Shown here: positions 26,240 to 37,011 of the stretch, piece after piece | How positions within the stretch are numbered: position 1 is the first letter of the stretch | Layout: each line of letters opens with the position of its first letter | From: Halarcobacter ebronensis | GTDB taxonomy: Bacteria; Campylobacterota; Campylobacteria; Campylobacterales; Arcobacteraceae | Length of the DNA: 64,000 nt | Reading direction: 5' to 3' | Assembly (NCBI RefSeq): GCF_013201825.1 | Contig: NZ_CP053836.1 | Coordinates: forward strand, 2,232,001-2,296,000 | Made by a program: the position numbers and the translations under genes | Notes under the pieces: generated by a model | What the model saw: the letters and a program-made list of their open reading frames with translations, nothing else | Told to the model about the DNA's origin: nothing | Database searches by the model: none

Positions 26240-26971
26240 TTATCCTTCAGATTTAAAGTTTATAATAATATCAACTTTTGAGTTAATATTATGTGTAGGA
26301 AACTGCTCATTTTTCTGAGTCTCCAAAAACTCTTTTAATGATTCATCAAATCTTTGGTTATTTGAGTACTGCATAATTCTATAATCAAAAATCCCATCAT
26401 TTGTAATCATTACAAGAACTTTTACCTCTAAGCCTTCATCTAAAAGCCGTGGGCTCCATCTTTTCCACAAAATCTCTTTTATCTTTGAAAAATATTCATG
26501 CTCTTTTCCATTTGTAGTTGAGTTTGTTTGAGGCATATTTGTAGTTGTTTTTACATCATCTAAAAGTTTAGAAACAGAGACATTATCACTCTTTTTCTGC
26601 TTTTGAAACTTAGATTTAAATCTGGTTGGATCAAGAGATTCTTTTGCTGCGTTAACCTCTTCTTCAACAACATTTTGTGCATTAGTTTTTACATTGGCAA
26701 ATAGTGATTTAAAATCTGCACTCTTTTTTGTAGACGCAGATGTTGATTTTTTTACAATCTCTTCCTCTTTTGATGTAGATTTTTCTGCACTCTTTTTCTC
26801 ATCTGCTTTTGTTGAGATTAATTCTAATTCTAAAACAGTAGTCTTATTTGAATCATACTTCTTTGGTTTTGGTGCATTTATATATAATAAAAAAGAGAGA
26901 CAAATCAAAATATAAACAGTAGTTGAGATAACCCCTGAAATATAAAAATAATTTTTTTGTTGCATAATCAC
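26240..26971 (-). CDS. tolA: TolA/TonB-like energy-transducing protein
   Basis: This 243-residue inner-membrane protein has one N-terminal membrane segment (YISGVISTTVYILICLSFLL), a Lys/Ser/Glu-rich periplasmic linker (about 45-150; STSKEEEIVKKSTSASTKK) and a C-terminal TonB/TolA-like domain (about 160-243; YFSKIKEILWKRWSPRLLDE, VLVMITNDGIFDYRIMQYS). It sits after the exbB/exbD genes and before tolB, so TolA is the more likely role than TonB. It overlaps exbD by 4 bases. The linker is shorter than that of E. coli TolA. Confidence 0.85.
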   Translation of the reverse strand: MIMQQKNYFYISGVISTTVYILICLSFLLYINAPKPKKYDSNKTTVLELELISTKADEKKSAEKSTSKEEEIVKKSTSASTKKSADFKSLFANVKTNAQNVVEEEVNAAKESLDPTRFKSKFQKQKKSDNVSVSKLLDDVKTTTNMPQTNSTTNGKEHEYFSKIKEILWKRWSPRLLDEGLEVKVLVMITNDGIFDYRIMQYSNNQRFDESLKEFLETQKNEQFPTHNINSKVDIIINFKSEG

Positions 26972-27357
26972 CCATCAGTTATTAAAGCAACTTTGAAAAA
27001 ACCAGCCTCTTTTACTGATTTTAAAACTTGCATAATATCATCGTATATAAGAGACTTTTCGGCTCTAATATGAATTGGTGTTTTTCTATCTTGATTTTTA
27101 GCAAAAAGAATAAAACTATCAGCAAAGTTATCTAATTCATACTTTTTTTTATTAATTAAAACTTTTCTATCTTTTGTAACTAAAATATCAATTTTTTTAA
27201 CTTCTTGTATTTGTTGTGTTGCACTACCTTTTGGAAGGTTTATAGGTTCTTCAAATTCAATTACTGGCGCAGTAACCATTAAAATAGCCAAAAGCACTAG
27301 CATAATATCTACTAATGGAGTAATGTTTAAATCAGGCTTTTGATTGTAATCGTACAC
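26968..27357 (-). CDS. tolR: ExbD/TolR-family biopolymer transport protein
   Basis: This 129-residue protein has one N-terminal membrane helix carrying the proton-relay Asp (NITPLVDIMLVLLAILMVTAP) and a periplasmic ExbD/TolR domain (about 45-129; VTKDRKVLINKKKYEL, PIHIRAEKSLIYDDIMQVL). With the TolQ-like protein it makes the proton-driven motor that energises TolA. It overlaps the tolA gene by 4 bases and is 2 bases after the exbB/tolQ gene. Confidence 0.93.
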   Translation of the reverse strand: MYDYNQKPDLNITPLVDIMLVLLAILMVTAPVIEFEEPINLPKGSATQQIQEVKKIDILVTKDRKVLINKKKYELDNFADSFILFAKNQDRKTPIHIRAEKSLIYDDIMQVLKSVKEAGFFKVALITDG

Positions 27358-27359
27358 TC

Positions 27360-27920
27360 TTAACCTTTAGCTATTAAAATTTCTGATTGTGCCTTTAAGT
27401 ATATATTTAGCTCATACACTTTTCTAACTAACACTTGATGAAAACTATAAGCAAATATAGCTACAAAAATACCAGCTGCTGTTGCAACTAAAGCTTCACT
27501 AATTGCTGGTGCAATAATAGAGAAACCAACTTTTGTTTGACTTGAAAACTTAGCAAATGATTCTAAAATTCCAACAACTGTACCAAAAAGACCAACAAAA
27601 GGAGAAGTAGAAGAGATAATTGACAACCAAGTAATCCCTGAACTTGCATCTTTTATTATACTAATTTCACAAGCATGTAAAATCTCTTTTGTATGTACTG
27701 TACTTGAACACTTATTTAAAGCAGATAGAGGACTTAAAGAAGCACCTCGTGATGTTAAAGCTTCAAGTGATTTTTTTTCATTAAAAACCATTGCATTTAA
27801 AGTCATATATCTATAGATAAAAAGCCAAAAACAGATTATAAAGTAAGTTGACAGTGTCAATAACACTAAAAGTGTTATTGCACTACCATTGTTTAAGTAA
27901 TTTAACGCTGTATCAATCAT
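27360..27920 (-). CDS. tolQ: ExbB/TolQ-family proton channel protein
   Basis: This 186-residue MotA/TolQ/ExbB protein has three membrane helices: about 15-38 (TLLVLLTLSTYFIICFWLFI), about 105-127 (LSIISSTSPFVGLFGTVVGI) and about 140-165 (APAISEALVATAAGIFVAIF). The conserved GLFGTVVGI and AISEALVATAAG motifs mark the channel. It directly follows atpC (5-base gap) in the long atp-tol transcription unit, as in Campylobacter exbB3-exbD3. Confidence 0.93.
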   Translation of the reverse strand: MIDTALNYLNNGSAITLLVLLTLSTYFIICFWLFIYRYMTLNAMVFNEKKSLEALTSRGASLSPLSALNKCSSTVHTKEILHACEISIIKDASSGITWLSIISSTSPFVGLFGTVVGILESFAKFSSQTKVGFSIIAPAISEALVATAAGIFVAIFAYSFHQVLVRKVYELNIYLKAQSEILIAKG

Positions 27921-27925
27921 GCAAG

Positions 27926-28303
27926 TTATGCAAATGAATTGATTTTTGCTTCAACTGCTGCTAGTGAAACATTAGAATCTTTTACAGAGTTAACTAAATC
28001 TTTAGCAGCTTCTATATTTTTAGCGATTTCAGAATCAGTACCAGAAGTAAGTGCAACTGCACCATCAACTAATACATCAACAGAACTTTCACTAACTTTT
28101 ACGTGACCCCAATTGATGGCAACTGCCTCTGTGGTATCACCCATTTCTATAATAATTACGCCAACTGTTAATGATGAAACTAAAGAAGCGTGTCCAGGAA
28201 GAACACCAAACTCTCCCTCTTTTCCAGGAAGAGTTACGCTTTTTACGTCATCACTAAAAATTAGACCATTTGGTGCAACTATCGATAATTTTAATGTATC
28301 CAT
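27926..28303 (-). CDS. atpC: ATP synthase F1 epsilon subunit
   Basis: This 125-residue rotor stalk subunit has an N-terminal beta-sandwich (MDTLKLSIVAPNGLIFSDDV, then LPGKEGEFGVLPGHASLVSSL) and a short helical C-terminus (EIAKNIEAAKDLVNSV). Length is typical for Campylobacterota epsilon. It lies 13 bases after atpD. Confidence 0.96.
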   Translation of the reverse strand: MDTLKLSIVAPNGLIFSDDVKSVTLPGKEGEFGVLPGHASLVSSLTVGVIIIEMGDTTEAVAINWGHVKVSESSVDVLVDGAVALTSGTDSEIAKNIEAAKDLVNSVKDSNVSLAAVEAKINSFA

Positions 28304-28316
28304 AAGCCGCCTTTAA

Positions 28317-29729
<1,413 letters not shown>

Positions 29730-30617
29730 TTATTTTAATGATTCAACACCACTGATAATCTCTATCAGCTCTGTTGTAATTGCAGCTTGTCTAGCTTTAT
29801 TATATTCAACTGTTAAACTATTAACTCTATCTTTTGCATTGTTAGTTGCAGCATCCATTGCTTGCATTCTAGCAGAATGTTCTGCAGCTAAAGAGTCAAT
29901 TAAAGAGTAATACATATTAAAATCAATATATTTACCTGTCAATTCATTTAACACTTCTTCATCATCATCTGGCTCAATCTCTAGCATAGATGTTTCGTTT
30001 TCTGAAACTTCAACATTTTCTAAGCTAATTGGTAACAAATCTCTTACTCTAATCTCTTGAGCAAGCATATTTAAAAATCCGTTATAAACTAAAATAACTT
30101 TATCAGTCTCTCCATTTTGGAAATCTTTTACAACTTCTCCAATGAAATTTGCAGCTCTGTCATAATCAGGAGCTGAAGATAGATCAGTAACAGCTTGTTC
30201 TAATTTAACTTTTTGGAATGAAAAGAAGTCAACACCTTTTCTTCCTGCTACTCTATATCTAACTTTAGTACCTTTTGCTTCATATTCAGCTGCAAGTTTA
30301 CTAACAGTTTTAATTGTTGCCATATTGAAACCACCGCAAAGTCCTTTGTCAGCAGTTACAAAAACTAAATCAACAGTTTTTGGATTTTCAACTGGGATAA
30401 ACGCTTTATTTTGGTTACCACCATCTTGAACTTTGCTAACTCTGTTTGCTATCTCAGAAAGAACTTCATTTATCTTTTTAGCATAACTTCTAGATTGATC
30501 AGACAATTGTCTAGTTCTAGTAAGTTTTGCAGAAGATACAAGCTTCATTGCTTTTGTAGTCTTCTGAGTGTTTTTAACACTTCCAATTTTTAATTTAATC
30601 TCTTTTAAGTTAGCCAT
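29730..30617 (-). CDS. atpG: ATP synthase F1 gamma subunit
   Basis: This 295-residue rotor shaft subunit has the N-terminal helix MANLKEIKLKIGSVKNTQKT with KAMKLVSSAKL, the central Rossmann-like domain (LVFVTADKGLCGGFN) and the C-terminal helix ending EYNKARQAAITTELIEIISG. It lies 10 bases after atpA and 18 before atpD. Confidence 0.97.
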   Translation of the reverse strand: MANLKEIKLKIGSVKNTQKTTKAMKLVSSAKLTRTRQLSDQSRSYAKKINEVLSEIANRVSKVQDGGNQNKAFIPVENPKTVDLVFVTADKGLCGGFNMATIKTVSKLAAEYEAKGTKVRYRVAGRKGVDFFSFQKVKLEQAVTDLSSAPDYDRAANFIGEVVKDFQNGETDKVILVYNGFLNMLAQEIRVRDLLPISLENVEVSENETSMLEIEPDDDEEVLNELTGKYIDFNMYYSLIDSLAAEHSARMQAMDAATNNAKDRVNSLTVEYNKARQAAITTELIEIISGVESLK

Positions 30618-30627
30618 TTGCTAATCC

Positions 30628-32145
30628 TTATTTTGCATTAAAAACAGTTTTGAACTCTTCTAACGCAGCTTTTAATGCTGATTCTGTTTCATCTTCTAAT
30701 TTTTTCTTAGCTTTGATATCATCTAAGATATTAGTATATTTTTGTGCAATGAAAGAGTGTAATTCTTCTTCATATTTAACAACATCTTTAACAGCTATAT
30801 TATTTAAATAACCTTTTGTACCTGCATAAATAATAATAATTTGTTTTTCAATAACTAATGGTTTGTTAACACCTTGTTTAAGTACTTCAACCATTCTTTG
30901 ACCTAATTCTAGCTCTCTTCTTGTAGCTTCATCAAGGTCAGATGCAAATTGTGCAAATGCTTCAAGCTCTCTATATTGTGCTAAAGAAAGTTTCAATGTA
31001 CCAGCAACTTGTTTTGTAGCTTTAATTTGTGCAGCACCACCAACCCTTGATACTGATAAACCAACGTTAATAGCTGGTCTAATACCAGAGTTAAATAGGT
31101 TTGTTTCAAGGAAAATTTGTCCATCTGTAATAGAGATAACGTTTGTTGGAATATATGCAGCAACATCTCCAGCTTGTGTCTCAATAATAGGTAATGCAGT
31201 TAAAGAACCAGCACCTAAAGCATCAGACATTTTAGCAGCTCTCTCTAATAGTCTTGAGTGTAGATAGAATACATCCCCTGGGAACGCCTCTCTACCTGGA
31301 GGTCTTCTTAATAATAAAGACATTTCTCTATAAGCAACTGCGTGTTTTGATAAATCATCATAAATAATTAATGCATGTTTAGCATTATCTCTAAAATATT
31401 CACCAATTGTAACACCAGTATATGGAGCTAAGAATTGTAATGCAGAAGACTCAGAAGCACCAGCATTTACAACAATTGTATAATCCATTGCTCCACCCTC
31501 TTCTAATGTTCTAACAACAGAAGCAACAGAAGATGATTTTTGACCAATTGCAACATAAATACAAATAACATCTTCACCTTTTTGGTTAAGAATTGTATCA
31601 ATAGCAACTGTAGTTTTACCAGTTTGTCTATCTCCAATGATAAGCTCTCTTTGTCCACGTCCTATTGGAACAAGTGCATCAATTGCTTTAATACCAGTTT
31701 GTAAAGGTTCATGTACAGATTTTCTAGACATAATACCAGGAGCTTTTTCTTCAACAAATCTAGTTTCAGAAGACTCAATAGCACCTTTTCCATCAATTGG
31801 ATCACCAAGAGCATTTACAACTCTTCCTACCATTGCATCACCAACTGGAACTTCAAGAAGTTTTCCTAATCTTTTACAAGAAGAACCTTCTCTTAGACCA
31901 TTTCCTGATCCAAGTACAACAATACCAACTGAAGACTCTTCTAAGTTTGAAGCAAGACCTCTCTCACCATTTTCAAACTCAACAAGCTCACCAGCCATTA
32001 CATTTTTAAGACCATAAACCTGGGCAATACCATCTGCAAAAGAGATGATTTTACCAGTTTCATTTATATCTACATTTAATTCAAAGTTATCAATTCTTTC
32101 TTTAATGATAGAACTGATTTCATCTGCTTGAATTTTTGCACCCAT
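30628..32145 (-). CDS. atpA: ATP synthase F1 alpha subunit
   Basis: This 505-residue regulatory nucleotide-binding subunit has Walker [16 protein letters not shown] near residue 170, the alpha/beta signature ([15 protein letters not shown] region) and an N-terminal beta-barrel with [15 protein letters not shown]. Length is normal. It lies between atpH and atpG. Confidence 0.98.
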   Translation of the reverse strand: MGAKIQADEISSIIKERIDNFELNVDINETGKIISFADGIAQVYGLKNVMAGELVEFENGERGLASNLEESSVGIVVLGSGNGLREGSSCKRLGKLLEVPVGDAMVGRVVNALGDPIDGKGAIESSETRFVEEKAPGIMSRKSVHEPLQTGIKAIDALVPIGRGQRELIIGDRQTGKTTVAIDTILNQKGEDVICIYVAIGQKSSSVASVVRTLEEGGAMDYTIVVNAGASESSALQFLAPYTGVTIGEYFRDNAKHALIIYDDLSKHAVAYREMSLLLRRPPGREAFPGDVFYLHSRLLERAAKMSDALGAGSLTALPIIETQAGDVAAYIPTNVISITDGQIFLETNLFNSGIRPAINVGLSVSRVGGAAQIKATKQVAGTLKLSLAQYRELEAFAQFASDLDEATRRELELGQRMVEVLKQGVNKPLVIEKQIIIIYAGTKGYLNNIAVKDVVKYEEELHSFIAQKYTNILDDIKAKKKLEDETESALKAALEEFKTVFNAK

Positions 32146-32166
32146 TCAATTTCTCCTTTTTAAGTT

Positions 32167-32697
32167 CTAAACTGCTTTTAAAATATGATCAATCATTTGT
32201 GATTTAAGTCTCTCTTTAGAGAAGGCAATCTCAACTCCAAGAGAATCAATATCAACTTTGATACCATCATAATCACAAATGTTTTGTGATAGTGTTAATT
32301 TAACATTAAATCTTTCACTGAATTTTTTCTCAATTGAAGAGATATAATCAGCTGCTAACTCTTTGTTAGTATAAACCACACCAGTATATGTGTTATTCAT
32401 TTTAGCGATTTTAGATTCCAACTCATCTACAATTGCAGGAATCAATCCTAATCTTTTATTAGTACCTAATAGTTTAATAAAATTTTTCAAATCATCACTA
32501 CTATTTTCTAAAAATGAAATAACCAACTCTACTTTATCACTGTTTTTTACTTCTGAAGAAGTAAGTATTAAAGTAAACTTCTCATCATTAAATGCTTTTG
32601 AGATAGTTTTTAAATCATTATAAATAGCAGTTGAAGATTTTACATCTCTACCATCTAATAATGCTTTTACGTATCTTTTTGCTATTAAATCATTCAT
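32167..32697 (-). CDS. atpH: ATP synthase F1 delta subunit
   Basis: This 176-residue peripheral-stalk subunit has an N-terminal helical domain (LIAKRYVKALLDGRDVKSS) and a C-terminal part with LGVEIAFSKERLKSQMIDHI. The sequence is divergent, as usual for delta. It overlaps atpF by one base and precedes atpA. Confidence 0.93.
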   Translation of the reverse strand: MNDLIAKRYVKALLDGRDVKSSTAIYNDLKTISKAFNDEKFTLILTSSEVKNSDKVELVISFLENSSDDLKNFIKLLGTNKRLGLIPAIVDELESKIAKMNNTYTGVVYTNKELAADYISSIEKKFSERFNVKLTLSQNICDYDGIKVDIDSLGVEIAFSKERLKSQMIDHILKAV

Positions 32698-33212
32698 TAT
32701 GCTACCTTCTTAAGTACAATATTTGCCAACTCATCTTGAGTTAAAGAAACATTGCCTGAACTTAATAGCTCATCAAGTACTTCTGAAACAATTTGTCTCT
32801 TAGTTTTTGATGTCTCAACTTTGATTCTTTCATCAAAGCTTTTTTCTAAGTTTGAGATCTCAGCATCAACAGCTTCTGAAACTCTTTTTTTAATAGACTC
32901 TATATCAGCTTTTGCACCATCAACTATCTCTGCAGCTAAAGTTTTAGCTTCTTCAAGTTTTTTATTTGCTTCTTCAATTTTTTCTTGAGAAGCTTTTAAT
33001 GTATCTTGAACTTTATCTAGTTCAGCTTGAATTGATGCAGTTCTGTTTGCAAAAAATGCTTTAATTTTATCAGCAAGTACATACCATAAAATACCAGCAA
33101 AGATAACAAAGTTAACGGTTCTTTGAACAATATCTGTTTCCGCACCTTCACTATTAGCAAGTAATGCCATAGGAGCTAAAGCGACCAACCCAATTAATAG
33201 TAATTTTTTCAA
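32697..33212 (-). CDS. atpF: ATP synthase Fo b subunit
   Basis: This 171-residue stator subunit has an extra N-terminal hydrophobic segment resembling a signal peptide (LLLIGLVALAPMALLA), a membrane helix (TVNFVIFAGILWYVLADKI) and a long charged helix (about 50-150). The two-segment N-terminus is usual in Campylobacterota. It pairs with the b' protein encoded just before it. Confidence 0.94.
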   Translation of the reverse strand: MKKLLLIGLVALAPMALLANSEGAETDIVQRTVNFVIFAGILWYVLADKIKAFFANRTASIQAELDKVQDTLKASQEKIEEANKKLEEAKTLAAEIVDGAKADIESIKKRVSEAVDAEISNLEKSFDERIKVETSKTKRQIVSEVLDELLSSGNVSLTQDELANIVLKKVA

Positions 33213-33224
33213 TTCATTCTCCTA

Positions 33225-33647
33225 TTATATTGAGCTAATTTTAGCTTTTAGGCTCTCATTAAATTGAGGCATCGCAGCTAATAATGATTCTTTTAAAGCT
33301 TTTGCTTCTTCTTCTAATTCTTTAGAAAAAGTAACAGTTTTAGCTTCCATTTCTTCTTTAGCACTTGCAAGCTTTGAATCAGCTATAACTTTTGCTTCAG
33401 TATATGCTTGATCTCTAATTGCAGCTGCCTCTTTTTTAGCTTCAGCAAGTATATGATTTGCTTCTTCTAAAATCCCATCTACGTTTGCAGAGTTTGATCG
33501 AGCGTCTTCTAAATCTTTTTTAATAGAAGTAGCTCTATCATCCATATGCTTAAGTAATGGAACAAATAGACAACTGTTTAGCCTAGCAACAACTAAAAGA
33601 AAAATGATTGCTGATGCAAGCAACAACACAGGACTTATGTCTAACAT
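33225..33647 (-). CDS. atpF': ATP synthase Fo b' subunit
   Basis: This 140-residue b-type subunit has one N-terminal membrane helix (ISPVLLLASAIIFLLVVARL) and a long Ala/Glu/Lys-rich helix (about 40-130). A heterodimeric b/b' stalk is usual in Campylobacterota. A good AGGAGG-type ribosome site precedes the ATG. It is the first atp gene, 104 bases after parB; atpB and atpE (a and c subunits) are elsewhere in such genomes. Confidence 0.92.
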   Translation of the reverse strand: MLDISPVLLLASAIIFLLVVARLNSCLFVPLLKHMDDRATSIKKDLEDARSNSANVDGILEEANHILAEAKKEAAAIRDQAYTEAKVIADSKLASAKEEMEAKTVTFSKELEEEAKALKESLLAAMPQFNESLKAKISSI

Positions 33648-33751
33648 TCATTCCTCCATATTTTTTACAGTTTAGTTTGACTAAAACTGACTATATATTA
33701 TCTAAAAGAATTATAAAAGCTGATTAAAATGTTTATTTTCGAATAAGAATT
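33648..33751 (-). promoter_or_regulatory. parB-atp spacer with likely ATP synthase promoter
   Basis: The 104-base AT-rich gap has a minus-strand TATAAT (33710-33715) 63 bases before the atpF' ATG and an imperfect hairpin (CAGTTTTAG / CTAAACTG). It probably holds a promoter that boosts atp transcription over read-through from parAB. Evidence is from motifs only. Confidence 0.35.
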
Positions 33752-34624
33752 TTAAAAAGTGTTACTAAAGTAGTTGGAAATTTTCTCAATATCCTCTTGA
33801 GACCTAATTTCGATCTTAAAATAGTTCTTTTCGGCTTTAACTTTTAAGTCATTGCCTTTTAAGTTTTCAATAGCATTTTGAAGTGGTTTAAAATCATAAG
33901 TTATTTTTTTGAGATTCTTCTCTTTTTTATCTGATTTCTCTTCACCATTTTTTAGTTCTCTAACTAAATTTTCAGTCTCTCTAACTGAAAGTTTTTGTCC
34001 ATAAATAGAGTCTGCAACTTTTTTTTGCAACTCTTCATCAAGACCAAGCATAATTTTTCCATGACCTGCTGAAATCTTCTCATTTGCAAGCATCTGTTGC
34101 ACATATGAAGATAGCTGTAATAATCTTAAAGTATTAGTAATAGAAGTTCTATTTTTAAAAACTTTTCTTGCTAATTCATCATGGGTAATAGAGTGTTCAT
34201 TTATTAATTGAGCATATGAATAAGCAAGCTCAATTACATTTAAATCATCCCTTTGAATATTTTCAATAAGAGCTAATTCTCTAAGCTTGAACTCTTCTAT
34301 ATCAACGATTACAGCTTTAATTGTCTCTAAATTTGCAAGTTTGTGAGCCCTTAATCTTCTCTCACCTGCAATTAGAATATATCCACCTTTATTATCTTCT
34401 CTAACAGTTACAGGTTGTAAAAGTCCATGTTCAACAATAGAATCACTTAGCTCTTTTAATTTCTCTTCATCAAAGATTTTACGTGGTTGGTTTGGATTAG
34501 GTTTAATCAATTCAACTTCTAATTCCATAATTGAGTTAGTATTTTTGTTACTACTACTATTTGAATTGTTATATGCTGTCTCTACTTCACCTAAAAGTTC
34601 ACCTAATCCTCTTCCTAATGCCAT
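33752..34624 (-). CDS. parB: Chromosome partitioning protein ParB
   Basis: This 290-residue centromere-binding CTPase clamp has the N-terminal MALGRGLGELLGE (ParA-interacting start), the CTP-binding ParB/Srx motif GYILIAGERRLRAHKLA, an NPNQPRKIFDEEKL segment and the HTH (TNTLRLLQLSSYVQQML, ISAGHGKIMLGL). It follows parA by 21 bases. No parS site was recognised in this window. Confidence 0.96.
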   Translation of the reverse strand: MALGRGLGELLGEVETAYNNSNSSSNKNTNSIMELEVELIKPNPNQPRKIFDEEKLKELSDSIVEHGLLQPVTVREDNKGGYILIAGERRLRAHKLANLETIKAVIVDIEEFKLRELALIENIQRDDLNVIELAYSYAQLINEHSITHDELARKVFKNRTSITNTLRLLQLSSYVQQMLANEKISAGHGKIMLGLDEELQKKVADSIYGQKLSVRETENLVRELKNGEEKSDKKEKNLKKITYDFKPLQNAIENLKGNDLKVKAEKNYFKIEIRSQEDIEKISNYFSNTF

Positions 34625-34645
34625 TTTAATCCCTGTAAATAAAAT

Positions 34646-35422
34646 TTAGCCTGCAATAGCTCGTGCAAGATTTGTATATGCTTTTGTTCCAATTGCCATT
34701 TCATCATAAAGCATAATTGGTTTACCAAAACTTGGAGATTCTGCAAGTTTAATGTTTCTTGGAATTACCACATATGATGATTGGTCAATCTTAAATAGTT
34801 TATTTTCAAAATGTTGTGCAAGGTCTGCAAATACTTGTTTTGATAAGTTGTTTTGAGAACTATACATAGTAGGTAAAAACCCTCTAATTTGAAGTTGTCT
34901 ATTAATTGTCTGTTTTACTAATTTAATAGTATTTAATAACTGAGCTAAACCTTCAAGTGCAAAGAACTCACACTGAATTGGAATAAGTACTGAATTTGCT
35001 GCACTAAGCGTATTAATTGTTATTGGTCCAAGTGCAGGAGGCGAATCAATTATAATATAATCATAATCTTTTTTTACTGGGTCAATCTTTCTTTTTAGTA
35101 CAAGTTCTCTATCTTTTACATTTTTATAGAACTCTTTTTCAATACCAACTAAACCTATATTTGACGGTGCGACTTTTAAATTCTCTATTTCTGAATCTAA
35201 AATTATTTCATTAAGCTCTTTAGTTCCTAACATTACATGATAAATATTATATTCATATGTATCTCTATGGAAACCTAAAGATGTAGTTGCATTGGCTTGT
35301 GGGTCCGCATCAATTAATAAAACTTTTTTGCCTTCTAGAGCAAGTGCTGCACTCAAATTTACCGCGGTAGTAGTCTTACCTACACCACCTTTTTGATTTG
35401 CAATTGCGATTACTTCTGTCAT
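34646..35422 (-). CDS. parA: Chromosome partitioning ATPase ParA (Soj)
   Basis: This 258-residue deviant Walker A ATPase works with ParB to segregate the chromosome origin. IANQKGGVGKTTTAVNLSAAL is at the N-terminus, LLIDADPQANATTSLG (Walker A') and IIDSPPALGPITINTL (Walker B) follow. There is no N-terminal HTH, as in chromosomal rather than plasmid type Ia ParA. It overlaps birA by 4 bases. Confidence 0.96.
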   Translation of the reverse strand: MTEVIAIANQKGGVGKTTTAVNLSAALALEGKKVLLIDADPQANATTSLGFHRDTYEYNIYHVMLGTKELNEIILDSEIENLKVAPSNIGLVGIEKEFYKNVKDRELVLKRKIDPVKKDYDYIIIDSPPALGPITINTLSAANSVLIPIQCEFFALEGLAQLLNTIKLVKQTINRQLQIRGFLPTMYSSQNNLSKQVFADLAQHFENKLFKIDQSSYVVIPRNIKLAESPSFGKPIMLYDEMAIGTKAYTNLARAIAG

Positions 35423-36054
35423 CTTAAACTGTACACCCTTACGTTATTGATTTCAATTGAGCCATCTTCTAATAAAATAGCATTATCCAATAGTACTTTT
35501 TCATTATTTATTGTGGCCGTGAATTTTCTACTACTTTGAAATTCTATCTTAAATAGACTAAAAATATCCTTCCAAGATAAATCTTTTTTTAAAGAATCAA
35601 AATAATTTTCTAAACACTCTTTGGGATCAATTTTAATATCAAGTTTGCCATATTCATCAGATACATCAACTAGATTTAACCCTATGCCACAATAAATTAA
35701 ATCTTTTGTAACAGTAGTAATTGTTCCTCCAATTTTTTTATCACCCATATAAAAATCATTGGGCCATTTTAACCATAAATTGGAACCTTTAGAAGATAAA
35801 TACAATTTTAAAATATAAGAAAAAAATATTGATGCACTTTGTAGTTCTAAATCTTTTGGTAATTCATCTTTTTTCATAACAAAGGAAAAAAATAGATTTC
35901 CCTCTTTCCCTACCCAAGAGTTTCCTCGGCTACCAATCCCATCAGTTTGAACTTTAGAAGTTATACAAATTGGATAACTATAACCTTGAGAACTTATTAG
36001 TTCTTTTAAATATGTGTGTGTAGAAGTAACTTCATCTAAAAAAATAATTTTCAT
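35419..36054 (-). CDS. birA: Biotin--[acetyl-CoA-carboxylase] ligase (BirA, no HTH)
   Basis: This 211-residue biotin protein ligase activates biotin with ATP and attaches it to the carboxyl carrier protein. DGIGSRGNSWVGKEGNLFFS is the biotin-binding loop and LWLKWPNDFYMGDKKIGGT the catalytic region. It lacks the N-terminal repressor HTH of E. coli BirA, so it is enzyme only, as in other Campylobacterota. It leads the birA-parA-parB unit with a 4-base overlap to parA. Confidence 0.93.
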   Translation of the reverse strand: MKIIFLDEVTSTHTYLKELISSQGYSYPICITSKVQTDGIGSRGNSWVGKEGNLFFSFVMKKDELPKDLELQSASIFFSYILKLYLSSKGSNLWLKWPNDFYMGDKKIGGTITTVTKDLIYCGIGLNLVDVSDEYGKLDIKIDPKECLENYFDSLKKDLSWKDIFSLFKIEFQSSRKFTATINNEKVLLDNAILLEDGSIEINNVRVYSLR

Positions 36055-36117
36055 ACGGGATTATAACTTATAATTATTCAAGAAAGAATTAATTATAATC
36101 AAATAAAAAGAGAGATT

Positions 36118-37011
36118 ATGTTAGATCCAGTTTTACCAATTGCACTCTATTTAATGATTGGTTATTTTTTTAAACTTTTTATAAAAGATCACTCACACGC
36201 CTTGGTTGATTTTGTAATATACTTTTCGCTTCCTGCTATGGTATTTATTAAAATTTATCCTTTAAGCTTAGACTTAAAAGTATTAAATCTTATCTTTATG
36301 TTTAATACAATTATTATAGTAAATCTTCTTTTAACCTATTTTGTTGGTAGATTTTTAAAATTTGATAAAAAAACATTGGCAACTTTTATAGTTGTTGGAA
36401 CATTTGGAAATACCTCTTTTGTAGGGTTTTCATATGTAGATGCCTTTTACGGTCAAGATTATGTTGTATATGCTTTAATATATGATCTTTTTGGTTCTTT
36501 TTTATTGGTTGTATCTTTAGGAACAGTAATTATAAATTGGGGAAGTGGACAACATGTAAATTTTAAAGCCATTAGTAAAAGGGTTATTTTTTTCCCACCT
36601 ATTATTATGTTTTTTGTTACAGTAGTTTTGAAACTATTTCCTATTCCAAACTTTATAATGAACACAGCAGAAACAATTGGTGCGACTCTTGTTCCTTTGG
36701 CTATGATTGCCATTGGGATGAAACTTGAATTAAAAAACATATTTTATAAAATAAAAGAGACTTCAATTCTTCTTGGTATAAAAATGTTTTTTGTCCCTTT
36801 GGTGGTGACTGTACTTTTTTATATTTTTCACAATTTAGAAGATACTTGGAGTAAAACAACTATTATTGAAGCTGCTATGCCACCTATGACCACTGCTGTT
36901 ATTTTAGCAATACAAGGTGGACTTGATGAGAGACTTGCCGTTAACTCACTTGTTCTTGGAGTTTTGATTTCTCTACTAAGTGTTACAGGGTTTTATCTAT
37001 TTTTAACTTAA
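36118..37011 (+). CDS. AEC-family transporter (auxin efflux carrier-like)
   Basis: This 297-residue inner-membrane protein with about ten helices has the AEC/membrane-transport family pattern: a first half with LPIALYLMIGYFFKLFIKDH and IYFSLPAMVFIKI, and a second half with ATLVPLAMIAIGMKLELK and EAAMPPMTTAVILA. Members export malate, auxin-like acids or amino acids; the substrate cannot be told here. It is on the plus strand between fmt and birA, interrupting an otherwise minus-strand conserved block, and its last 9 bases overlap the 3' end of fmt. Confidence 0.85.
   Translation: MLDPVLPIALYLMIGYFFKLFIKDHSHALVDFVIYFSLPAMVFIKIYPLSLDLKVLNLIFMFNTIIIVNLLLTYFVGRFLKFDKKTLATFIVVGTFGNTSFVGFSYVDAFYGQDYVVYALIYDLFGSFLLVVSLGTVIINWGSGQHVNFKAISKRVIFFPPIIMFFVTVVLKLFPIPNFIMNTAETIGATLVPLAMIAIGMKLELKNIFYKIKETSILLGIKMFFVPLVVTVLFYIFHNLEDTWSKTTIIEAAMPPMTTAVILAIQGGLDERLAVNSLVLGVLISLLSVTGFYLFLT

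Noticed and set aside
33752-36054. parA-parB considered as evidence of a plasmid or mobile element
   Set aside because: The birA-parA-parB-atp order is the normal chromosomal arrangement in Campylobacterota, and ParA lacks a plasmid-type HTH.
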